From NCBI GenBank assembly GCA_905479505.1, contig CAJQMS010000050.1, forward strand, positions 1-33,608: a stretch of DNA of 33,608 nt, in the 5' to 3' direction. This DNA is from an uncultured Burkholderiales Genera incertae sedis bacterium (lineage in GTDB: Bacteria > Pseudomonadota > Gammaproteobacteria > Burkholderiales > Eutrophovitaceae). Shown one piece after another: positions 9,073 through 16,693 of this stretch. Made by a program: the position numbers and the translations under genes. Position 1 is the stretch's first letter. Each line of letters starts with the position of its first letter. Under the pieces are notes generated by a model. The model did no database searches and was not told the DNA's origin. It saw nothing but the letters and a program-made list of their open reading frames with translations.

Positions 9073-10485
9073 TTATCGCTTATTCATTTTATTTAAATAG
9101 ATATCCCGAAAAGTTCTTCCACTTGGAGCAGGCATATCTCGATTTTTTGTCCAATCTTGTCCAACGATAATCATACGACGAATACGCCGTGAGTCTCCAC
9201 CCAGTATGCGACCGATGCGAGCCATGACTCGTGTCACAATCGAGTAAATTTTTGGACGAAGTGCAAGATATGCCCAAAGTCTCAATGACCAATGTTCCAT
9301 ATTTGACTTCAATTTTTTTTCAAATTGCTTTTCTCTAAGCTTTCTCATCAAGTCAGGCAAAGGGATTTTAACCGGGCACACCACACCACATTGGTTACAC
9401 ATAGTTGCTGCATTGGGCAAATCAATTGCATTTTCGATGCCGTTATATGCAGGCGTCAATACGGAGCCAATCGGCCCAGGATATACCCATCCATATGCGT
9501 GCCCACCAACGTTTTGGTAAACCGGACAATGATTCATACACGCACCACACCGGATACAACGTAGAGCATCTCTTAGTTCGGAGCCTAAAACCCGAGTGCG
9601 GCCTACATCCAAAATAATAACGTGAAATTTCTCTGGACCATCCTTGTCTCCTGCTCTTTTTGGGCCCGTGGTCATTGACACATAGTTACTAATAACCTGC
9701 CCTGTAGCCGATCTTGGCAAAAGACGCATCATTAACGCAAAATCGTCCAGTGTTGGTAGGCATTTTTCTATGCTACTAATTGCGACGTGAACTCGCGGCA
9801 TAGTTGTTGTCATTCGCCCATTTCCTTCATTCGTGACAATTACTGTTGACCCTGTCTCAGCGATCATGAAATTTGCGCCGGTGATACCCATATCAGCATC
9901 CAAAAAATGGGGACGCAATATTTCTCTAGCCTCATGCGTTAATTTTTCCGCGTCATCTAAGCGTGGGCGCTTATGCTTTTCAGCAAACAATTCAGATACG
10001 TCATCCTTAGATTTATGTGTCGCGGGAGCGATAATATGCGAAGGGTGCTCTCCGGCCTGTTGAATAATATACTCACCGAGATCTGTTTCCTTAACTTCGA
10101 TTCCATGGCCCTCAACGTATTGATTAAGACCAGTCTCTTCACCAACCATTGACTTCGATTTGATTATTTTCTTTACCTGATTGTCTTGAGCGATTTGCAC
10201 CACGATGGAATTAAGTTCTTCGTATGACTCGGCCCAATGCACAACCGTACCTGCCTCTTGCGCTCGCCGCTCCCACTCCTCTAAATATGAATCCAAATGC
10301 GCTAAACAATGATCCCTGACGTCAGATGCGGCTTGACGTATTTCCTCAAAATTATCTAACTCTTTAACCACTTTCGCTCGAGATACAACAAACCCGCCTT
10401 TTGCTTGTTTAAGCGCCTTCTGTAATTTTGCATCTTTGAGCTTTGAACTCGATACGGCTTTAAATTGTTGCGATGTAATTTCCAT
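9073..10485 (-). CDS. lutB: L-lactate oxidation iron-sulfur subunit LutB
   Basis: A 470-residue protein with an N-terminal LUD domain and two [4Fe-4S] binding motifs: CIRCGACMNHCP near residue 310 and CNQCGVVCP near residue 363, each with cysteine spacing suited to a ferredoxin cluster. The segment GGHAYGWVYPGPIGSVLTP between them is diagnostic of LutB/YkgF. It works with LutA and LutC to oxidise L-lactate and pass electrons to the respiratory chain. It starts 12 bases after the lutA stop and ends 8 bases before lutC, so the three genes form one operon. Length and motifs are complete, with no sign of decay. Confidence 0.95.
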   Translation of the reverse strand: MEITSQQFKAVSSSKLKDAKLQKALKQAKGGFVVSRAKVVKELDNFEEIRQAASDVRDHCLAHLDSYLEEWERRAQEAGTVVHWAESYEELNSIVVQIAQDNQVKKIIKSKSMVGEETGLNQYVEGHGIEVKETDLGEYIIQQAGEHPSHIIAPATHKSKDDVSELFAEKHKRPRLDDAEKLTHEAREILRPHFLDADMGITGANFMIAETGSTVIVTNEGNGRMTTTMPRVHVAISSIEKCLPTLDDFALMMRLLPRSATGQVISNYVSMTTGPKRAGDKDGPEKFHVIILDVGRTRVLGSELRDALRCIRCGACMNHCPVYQNVGGHAYGWVYPGPIGSVLTPAYNGIENAIDLPNAATMCNQCGVVCPVKIPLPDLMRKLREKQFEKKLKSNMEHWSLRLWAYLALRPKIYSIVTRVMARIGRILGGDSRRIRRMIIVGQDWTKNRDMPAPSGRTFRDIYLNKMNKR

Positions 10486-10497
10486 AATTTTTACGTC

Positions 10498-11238
10498 CTA
10501 TTCCGTCTCATTCCCCACCAACCCTGTGAGGACCTCCGCGATATGGAGTACTTTCGTTTTATGATTACCTCGACGGCGCAATTTACCCTCAATATTCATC
10601 ATACATCCAAGATCGCCTAGAACGACCGCATCGGCTTCGGTCGCTTCAATATCATCACATTTGAGGTCAACAATTCTCGATGATATGTCGCCGTACTTGA
10701 CCGAGAAGGCGCCTCCAAAACCACAACATTGCTCTGGACCAGACATTTCTTTCACTTCGACGTGATTCAGTCGGTCAAGTAGTTTCCTAGGTTGCTTCTT
10801 AATTCCCAACTCTCTTAAGCCCGCGCACGAATCATGGTAAGTTATCGAGCCTTGGAAAGTTGTATCGAATGAATCGACGTTCAACACATTCACTAAAAAA
10901 TCAGTTAATTCATAAGTTCTGGCTGCTAACCACTGAGCTCGGGCCCGATACTCTGGTGAATCATTCAAAAGCTCTTCATAGTGAGTTTTAACCATCCCCC
11001 CGCAAGATCCTGACGGAATGACCACGTAATCCACATCGGCGAATTCAGATATTACTTTTCGAGCAAACTCTTGAGCTGTATGCCTGTCCCCAGAGTTGTA
11101 CGCTGGTTGTCCACAGCACGTTTGACCCTCCGGAAAAATAACCTCACAGCCCTCTCGTTTTAGTAATTCGAGAGTCGCTAACCCTATGCTTGGCCGCATT
11201 ACATCCGCCAAACACGTAACGAATAATCCTACACGCAT
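10498..11238 (-). CDS. lutA: L-lactate oxidation subunit LutA (double CCG domain)
   Basis: A 246-residue protein with two cysteine-rich CCG domains. The first carries TCCGQPAYNSG at residues 40-50, and the second carries DSCAGLRELG and EQCCGFGGAFSVK near residue 170. These bind an unusual iron-sulfur cluster in related heterodisulfide-reductase and GlpC-type proteins. It is the first gene of lutABC, starting with ATG after TAGGA. The promoter must lie in the 205-base gap shared with the divergent IclR regulator, but I could not identify convincing -35 and -10 boxes. No lactate permease gene is nearby. Confidence 0.94.
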   Translation of the reverse strand: MRVGLFVTCLADVMRPSIGLATLELLKREGCEVIFPEGQTCCGQPAYNSGDRHTAQEFARKVISEFADVDYVVIPSGSCGGMVKTHYEELLNDSPEYRARAQWLAARTYELTDFLVNVLNVDSFDTTFQGSITYHDSCAGLRELGIKKQPRKLLDRLNHVEVKEMSGPEQCCGFGGAFSVKYGDISSRIVDLKCDDIEATEADAVVLGDLGCMMNIEGKLRRRGNHKTKVLHIAEVLTGLVGNETE

Positions 11239-11297
11239 AATTTCCTAACTAAACTTAAAGATGATCCATATTTTGACCGACATCTGAGGTGACATCG

Positions 11298-11326
11298 CTA
11301 CCTAAATTGGTAGAGAGAGTTTACCA
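11298..11326. promoter_or_regulatory. Nested inverted repeats between lutA and iclR, candidate operator
   Basis: Two perfect inverted repeats share one half-site: CTACC-N6-GGTAG (11298-11302 and 11309-11313) and TGGTA-N9-TACCA (11308-11312 and 11322-11326). They sit about 60-90 bases upstream of lutA and 120-147 bases upstream of the preferred iclR start, a fitting place for a regulator controlling both. Binding by the adjacent IclR protein is inference. Confidence 0.45.
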
Positions 11327-11444
11327 CACCCCAGAGCTGTCTCCGGTCTCAAGGACCCAAGTCGATCGCGATGCTTAGTTGATGGGAATGCTGGTTTCAA
11401 TTAGACTTTGCGCATCGCACAATCATCATTCACCACCGATTACC

Positions 11445-12227
11445 ATGCAAGAAAAAAAGGGAAAAACGTCGATACAGGTCATTGATCGAATGATGGAGCT
11501 TCTTGATGCTCTGTCAAAATCCGGTAATCCAGTGAATTTGAAAGAGCTATCAAAGCTTACCAACTTACATCCATCGACCGCCCACAGAATTCTCAACGCA
11601 TTAGCGCATTATCGATTTATAGATCGAGTTCAAACTGGCAGTTACCGTCTAGGGAATCGGTTGCTGGAACTGGGGAACATCACGAAAACGAGAATCGACA
11701 TTCGTTCGGAGGCTCTACCATTCATGAGAGAACTCCATCACCAAATCCGTGAGACTGTTAACCTTTCTATTCGTCAAGGCGATGAGATGGTTTACGTGGA
11801 GAGAGTTACAGCTGAGCACTCGGCTATTCGAGTTGCACATTTAGTGGGGGCTAAAGCACCCTTGCATGTTACAGCCGTCGGTAAAATATTTTTAATCGAA
11901 GACGGCAAAAACGAGACGGTAAAATATGCATCCAGGTGCGGGCTAAAGGTTTTTACGAAGAACACCATAAAAGATACGAAAACATTATTTACCGAAATGG
12001 AAAAGATTCGAATTCAAGGCTTTGCATTTGACAACGAAGAGGCAGAATCTGGGGTGTCGTGTATCGGCGCTGGCATTCATGACGACAGTGGATCAATAGT
12101 TGCCGGTCTTTCGATATCAAGTCCCTCCCACAGGCTCAATAGAAGTTGGGGAAAACACGTCAAAGCAACAGCTGAAAAAATTACTGCGGCGCTGGGTGGC
12201 CCCAAATCCGCACAGCCAAACAGATAA
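11445..12227 (+). CDS. IclR-family transcriptional regulator, divergent from lutABC
   Basis: A 260-residue regulator with an N-terminal winged helix-turn-helix (IQVIDRMMELLDAL, then LKELSKLTNLHPSTAHRILNAL) and a C-terminal IclR effector domain with VNLSIRQGDEMVYVERV, APLHVTAVGK and FAFDNEEAESGVSCIGAGI. I chose the ATG at 11445 because the family's conserved part begins right after it. The frame is open 22 codons further back to a TTG at 11379 and an ATG at 11382, but that stretch looks non-homologous. The divergent position suggests it controls lutABC. LutR of Bacillus is a GntR-type protein, so an IclR regulator here would be a replacement. The effector (lactate or another small acid) is unknown. 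Confidence 0.9.
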   Translation: MQEKKGKTSIQVIDRMMELLDALSKSGNPVNLKELSKLTNLHPSTAHRILNALAHYRFIDRVQTGSYRLGNRLLELGNITKTRIDIRSEALPFMRELHHQIRETVNLSIRQGDEMVYVERVTAEHSAIRVAHLVGAKAPLHVTAVGKIFLIEDGKNETVKYASRCGLKVFTKNTIKDTKTLFTEMEKIRIQGFAFDNEEAESGVSCIGAGIHDDSGSIVAGLSISSPSHRLNRSWGKHVKATAEKITAALGGPKSAQPNR

Positions 12228-12254
12228 CTTCTTCTGCCATCATCCCATCTTAAT

Positions 12255-13121
12255 TTATTTCTTACTCTGCCTCTCCATCCATCGACGAACTCTCCCAGCG
12301 TCTCCTAAGGCCGTCAATTTCCCCCACGAATCCAACAAAACCATAATTATTTGTCTTTTCTGTAATGTTGTTTGCATCACTAGACAACGCCCAGACTCGC
12401 TAATGTAACCTGTTTTTGAGAGCCCAATATCCCACCTAGAACTCCGCGCTAGTCTGTTGGAATTAACATACTCTAATGTGATTGGTCGCTTACCAATTTT
12501 TGCTCGAAGCTGGAACGAGGAAGTTGTCGTATATTGTCGGATTAAAGGATAGGCGAATGCGGCCTTTGCCAGTTTAACCAAATCTAATGCGCTAGAGACG
12601 TTACCAGGACGTAAACCGGTTGAGTCAACAAAAGTAGTTTGAGTCATACCTAAAGCCTCAGCCTTTTCATTCATCGCAAGCACAAAAGCTTTCTTACCTC
12701 CTGGGAATTCCCGTGATAAAGCCGCAGACGCTCTGTTTTCGGAAGCCATTAAAGCCAGCTTTAGTACCTCAGCCCTGAGCAAAGTCGTTCCAATACTCAG
12801 TTTCGACCGCGAGCCCTTGTATCGGTCCCTGTCGGCTTTAGCTATCGTGATTGACTCCAGCAAAGGTACACCAGAATCTATAATGACAATAGCTGTCATT
12901 AACTTAGTAACAGATGCAATCGGAGCGATATCACTGGCGTTCTTTTCATAAATGACTTCACCCGTCTCTTGGTCAACGATTAGCGCAACTCGCGACTTGA
13001 GTCCGGGGTTAGAACCACCCTTAGACCAAGCGTCAACTGCCTCGTGACTCCACAAAAAGAGCAGAAGAACACTGAATCCAATACGATAAAAACGAGATCG
13101 TTTTTTTAATAGCAAAGACAT
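12255..13121 (-). CDS. pbpG: D-alanyl-D-alanine endopeptidase, PbpG/PBP7 type
   Basis: A 288-residue periplasmic serine peptidase of the S11 family acting on peptidoglycan cross-links. The three active-site motifs are complete: SVTK at residues 70-73, SEN at 127-129 and KTG at 236-238. A basic N-terminus and hydrophobic segment (about residues 11-31, ending VDA) form a signal peptide. The length and the ASENRASAALSREFPGG block fit PbpG rather than DacA, and the C-terminal membrane-anchoring extension of PBP5 is absent. It ends 27 bases from the oppositely oriented iclR, with no evident terminator between them. It is the last gene of the minus-strand run from fmdB. Confidence 0.9.
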   Translation of the reverse strand: MSLLLKKRSRFYRIGFSVLLLFLWSHEAVDAWSKGGSNPGLKSRVALIVDQETGEVIYEKNASDIAPIASVTKLMTAIVIIDSGVPLLESITIAKADRDRYKGSRSKLSIGTTLLRAEVLKLALMASENRASAALSREFPGGKKAFVLAMNEKAEALGMTQTTFVDSTGLRPGNVSSALDLVKLAKAAFAYPLIRQYTTTSSFQLRAKIGKRPITLEYVNSNRLARSSRWDIGLSKTGYISESGRCLVMQTTLQKRQIIMVLLDSWGKLTALGDAGRVRRWMERQSKK

Positions 13122-13189
13122 AACACCTTCAATTATTCATCCATACGCGTTCAAAATTATATACACCTTCACCCCCATTCATATTGATC

Positions 13190-14941
13190 TTAATCTAGCG
13201 GCTGATTTTGCTGAAGGTTCCATAAAATACTGTACTTACCACCCAACTCGAGCAACTCACGGTGTGAACCCCTCTCAACAACCCTACCGTTATCCATCAC
13301 GATGATCTCATGGGCGTGTACAACGGTGGAGAGTCGATGCGCTATGACTAACGAGGTCTTATGCTCCGACACTCGATTCAATGCAACCTGTATTGATCGT
13401 TCACTTCCGGAATCCAGTGACGAAGTGGCCTCATCAAAAACCATAATAGGCGGATTTTTAAGCATTGCTCTGGCAATAGAGATCCTCTGTTTTTCGCCCC
13501 CGGATACTTTTAATCCTCGCTCACCAACACGTGTGTCATAACCCTCCGGTAAAGCATGTAAGAAATTTCCCAATTGAGCCAGATCCACAACAGTTTCGAG
13601 GTCCTCTTGGGAACAAGATGGATCACCATATCTTAAATTGAAGCCCAAAGTATCGTTAAAAAGCACGGTATCTTGAGGCACAACACCGATAGATTTTCTG
13701 TAACTTTCCTGACGGTACTCCTTGACGTCTTTGTTATTAACGAGGATAGCCCCGCTACTAACATCGTACAGACGGAATAAGAGCCTCGCTAACGTCGTTT
13801 TTCCTGACCCGCTCTCTCCTACAACTGCCACAGTCTTACCACTGGGAATAACAAAGCTGACATTAGATAACGTATTTCTTTTTTCATCGTAGGAAAAACA
13901 AACATCTCTAAACTCAATATTAGGACTCCGACAATCAAGCTCAACGGCATCAGTCCGGTCAACAACATCACGTTGCAAATCTAATAGGGAAAACATCTTA
14001 TGCATGTCGATAAAAGCTTGCTTAATTTCCCGATAAACCATTCCCATGAAATTTAGTGGTATGTATAGCTGAATTAACAATCCGTTAACCAGAACTAAGT
14101 CGCCGATCGTGAGTTCCCGTGAAACGACTCCTTGCGAAGTGATAATCATTAAGGATGTAACTGCTACCGCAATAATCACGCTCTGCCCGATATTCAGTAA
14201 CCCAAGTGATGTTTCAGTTTTTACATCGGCTTTTTCATAATTTTTTAAATATTCGTCATATCTTTTGGCTTCGTACTCTTCATTGTTGAAATATTTCACT
14301 GTTTCATAATTTAAAAGACTATCCACCGCATGTGAATTTGACTGTGTATCTATCTCATTTGCTTTGCGGCGAATCTTCATACGCCATTCAGATACTAAGA
14401 ATGTATAGATTAAATAAATGAATACTGCTGAGAAAGTTATCGCAGCAAATCGCCAATCGAAACGATTTAATAAAATAACTGCTACAAAGCTAAACTCTAA
14501 AATAACCGGAATAATAGAAAACAGTGAGTAAGTCAGAACCGTGGAGATACCCCGAGTACCTCTCTCTATCTCCCGAGAGAGCCCTCCGGTATGACGGTCC
14601 AAGTGAAACTTCAAACTCAATCCATGAAGATGGCGAAAAACTTGAAGTGCTATATTCCTTGTCGCACGACGAGTTACTTTCACAAACACGACATCTCGCA
14701 GTTCAGCAAAAATCACAGAGCACAATCTCAATGCTCCGTAGCTCAGCAACAAAGCGACAGGAAGAAAAATTATCTGGTTCTGTTGGGATAGCGAGTCTAC
14801 GACGTCTTTGAGTACGAGTGGAACTCCTACGCTAGCCACCTTTGCTGAAATTAAAAATATGAGCGCTATTAATACTCGGTACTTAAATTTTAGAACATAG
14901 GGTGCTAATGACTTTAAAACCAACCAATTAGTTTTTGTCAA
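13190..14941 (-). CDS. ABC exporter of the Atm1/ABCB7 type (fused permease-ATPase)
   Basis: A 583-residue half-transporter in the inner membrane: six transmembrane helices in the first 310 residues, then an ATPase domain with Walker A GESGSGKT at 375-382, signature VSGGEKQ at 479-485, Walker B IMVFDEA at 499-505 and an IAHRL histidine loop. FHLDRHTGGLSREIERG and LLNYETVKYFNNE are diagnostic of the Atm1 branch, which exports glutathione-linked sulfur or metal compounds in mitochondria and Proteobacteria, rather than lipid A flippase MsbA. The start is TTG: the frame closes at a stop nine codons upstream and the next in-frame Met is near residue 188. Co-directional with nadA, 58 bases downstream of it. 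Confidence 0.9.
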   Translation of the reverse strand: MTKTNWLVLKSLAPYVLKFKYRVLIALIFLISAKVASVGVPLVLKDVVDSLSQQNQIIFLPVALLLSYGALRLCSVIFAELRDVVFVKVTRRATRNIALQVFRHLHGLSLKFHLDRHTGGLSREIERGTRGISTVLTYSLFSIIPVILEFSFVAVILLNRFDWRFAAITFSAVFIYLIYTFLVSEWRMKIRRKANEIDTQSNSHAVDSLLNYETVKYFNNEEYEAKRYDEYLKNYEKADVKTETSLGLLNIGQSVIIAVAVTSLMIITSQGVVSRELTIGDLVLVNGLLIQLYIPLNFMGMVYREIKQAFIDMHKMFSLLDLQRDVVDRTDAVELDCRSPNIEFRDVCFSYDEKRNTLSNVSFVIPSGKTVAVVGESGSGKTTLARLLFRLYDVSSGAILVNNKDVKEYRQESYRKSIGVVPQDTVLFNDTLGFNLRYGDPSCSQEDLETVVDLAQLGNFLHALPEGYDTRVGERGLKVSGGEKQRISIARAMLKNPPIMVFDEATSSLDSGSERSIQVALNRVSEHKTSLVIAHRLSTVVHAHEIIVMDNGRVVERGSHRELLELGGKYSILWNLQQNQPLD

Positions 14942-14999
14942 AGGCGATTGTCCAATACGAAAATGCTATGTGGGAGTAAGGTCAGATGTTTTTAACTAC

Positions 15000-16103
15000 T
15001 TAAGAATTAGCCAGCATCCGTTCCATCGAGAGCCTAGCCATATCTTTCTCTGAATCAGCTACAGAAATTTGATTCACGACTGTCCCGTCCATCAAATTTT
15101 CTAGTTGCCATGCCAAGTGCTGCGGATCTATACGATTCATCGTGGAGCACATGCAAACAAGTGGTGACATGAACTCAATCACCTTTCCTTCAGGGCGAAA
15201 TTCATCGGCGATACGATTAACTAAGTTTAATTCAGTCCCCACCAACCATCGGGTGTTGTCCTTCGCCGCACGAATCGTCTCAACAATATACTCAGTGGAT
15301 CCAACAAAGTCGGATTGCTCGCAAACCTCAAATCGACATTCAGGATGTGAGATTACCAATCCATCAGGATGCTTCTCACGAAACCTTACAATGTGTTCCG
15401 GTTGAAACATTTGATGAACCGAACAGTGCCCCTTCCATAAAAGGATCTTCGCTTGTTTAATTTCCTGCTCAGACAGCCCGCCCATCCAAAGATCAGGATC
15501 CCAAACTTTCATATCTGTGTCTTGGTTAAGGCCAATCTGATGCCCCGACCAGCGACCTAAATGTTGGTCTGGAAAAAACAAAATCTTTTTATGTTGACGT
15601 AATCCCCATTCGACAATCCGGCCAGCGTTGGAGGAGGTGCAGACGATACCGTCACGCTCGCCACAAAAGGCTTTTAAGTCTGCAGCAGAATTGATATATG
15701 TGATCGGCGTTATAGACATTTCGTCACCGAGGACTATTTCAAGCTCGCTCCAAGCTCGGTTGACTTTGGACAAATTTGCCATATCCGCCATTGAACAGCC
15801 GGCAGCCAAATCAGGTAGCAAAGCTTTTTGACTAGGCTTAGACATAATATCGGCTACTTCTGCCATAAAATGCACACCACAAAAAATAATATGCTCTGAA
15901 TCTGTTTCCGACGCCAATCTAGAGAGTTTCAAAGAATCCCCGCGTAAATCTGCGTGTTGATAAACATCAGCCCTCTGATAATGGTGACCGAGAATCACTA
16001 AGTCATCTCCAAGTTGGCTTTTCGCAGACTTAATTCGTCCATGACATTCGCCATCAGACAGATCGCGATAGTCTAAAAAATTTCTGCTGACTTCTGAATC
16101 CAT
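15000..16103 (-). CDS. nadA: Quinolinate synthase NadA
   Basis: A 367-residue [4Fe-4S] enzyme that condenses iminoaspartate with dihydroxyacetone phosphate to quinolinate in NAD synthesis. The three cluster-binding cysteine regions are recognisable: GIVCTSSNA with Cys155, SHPECRFEVC, and LVCMCSTMNR near the C-terminus. Other landmarks are LGHHYQRADV near residue 40 and CGVHFMAEVADIM at 75-87. The N-terminal extension makes it slightly longer than E. coli NadA (347). ATG at 16103 is supported by AGGA six bases upstream. No nadB or nadC is in the window. The 95-base gap to nudB could hold a promoter, but I could not define one. Confidence 0.96.
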   Translation of the reverse strand: MDSEVSRNFLDYRDLSDGECHGRIKSAKSQLGDDLVILGHHYQRADVYQHADLRGDSLKLSRLASETDSEHIIFCGVHFMAEVADIMSKPSQKALLPDLAAGCSMADMANLSKVNRAWSELEIVLGDEMSITPITYINSAADLKAFCGERDGIVCTSSNAGRIVEWGLRQHKKILFFPDQHLGRWSGHQIGLNQDTDMKVWDPDLWMGGLSEQEIKQAKILLWKGHCSVHQMFQPEHIVRFREKHPDGLVISHPECRFEVCEQSDFVGSTEYIVETIRAAKDNTRWLVGTELNLVNRIADEFRPEGKVIEFMSPLVCMCSTMNRIDPQHLAWQLENLMDGTVVNQISVADSEKDMARLSMERMLANS

Positions 16104-16198
16104 GGTGAGTCCTAATTCCCTACGTTTTAGCTGCGACCACTATATTAACGATCGCGTGCAGTTTAAACCTGCGTGATCAAGTGTACATGAGGACACTC

Positions 16199-16663
16199 TC
16201 AAGCTTCAATTCCAATTAATTTTTTTCGGTGTTTCATTAAAAACTTTAGCGCGTCGACATTAGTCCAAGAAAACACCTTTTCAATTGCCTCATCAATCTG
16301 ATACCAGCCGAACTGGGTATGCTCGCGAGGCGATATGTTGATTGGTATGAGTTCAGGAACACACAACCCAAACACGTGCTCCAAGTTGTGCGTCACTCCT
16401 GGAGCGTAACGACCCCGCCAATGCTTAAAAATCTCGAATTCGTTGGACATTTTCCAATTAACAAGGCCATATTGAAACCCGTCAATACCCGTTTCTTCTT
16501 TCAATTCCCTGGCTGCGGTGTCGCTTAGCGCTTCTTTTGGTTCGCAACTGCCGGTCACCGACTGCCAAAAACCCTCACGATCAGCCCTCTCTAGTAAGAG
16601 TATGTCTAGATTTTTGGTATATACCACCACCAATACTGACACAGGATTTTTATACGAGGCCAC
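16199..16663 (-). CDS. nudB: Dihydroneopterin triphosphate diphosphatase NudB (Nudix)
   Basis: A 154-residue Nudix hydrolase. The Nudix box is perfect over residues 38-60 (G-x5-E-x7-REL-x-EE-x-GI). Its place directly after aspS, and blocks such as NPVSVLVVVYT and NLEHVFGLCVP, match NudB (NtpA), which removes pyrophosphate from dihydroneopterin triphosphate in folate synthesis. The start is GTG; an in-frame stop two codons upstream rules out a longer protein. It follows aspS by 30 bases and is probably co-transcribed. The specific substrate assignment rests on synteny and overall similarity. Confidence 0.85.
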   Translation of the reverse strand: MASYKNPVSVLVVVYTKNLDILLLERADREGFWQSVTGSCEPKEALSDTAARELKEETGIDGFQYGLVNWKMSNEFEIFKHWRGRYAPGVTHNLEHVFGLCVPELIPINISPREHTQFGWYQIDEAIEKVFSWTNVDALKFLMKHRKKLIGIEA

Positions 16664-16693
16664 TTGACTTTATTCGCTTAGCTCATCATCAGA

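Noticed and set aside
12100..12408. 102-codon plus-strand frame bridging the ends of iclR and pbpG.
   Set aside because: It overlaps two well-supported genes in other frames, and its composition is not protein-like.
16104..16198. Inverted repeats in the nudB-nadA gap (GCAG/CTGC around TTTAAAC; AGTGT/ACACT).
   Set aside because: Stems of 4-5 bp with mismatched extensions and no T tract; too weak to call a terminator or operator.
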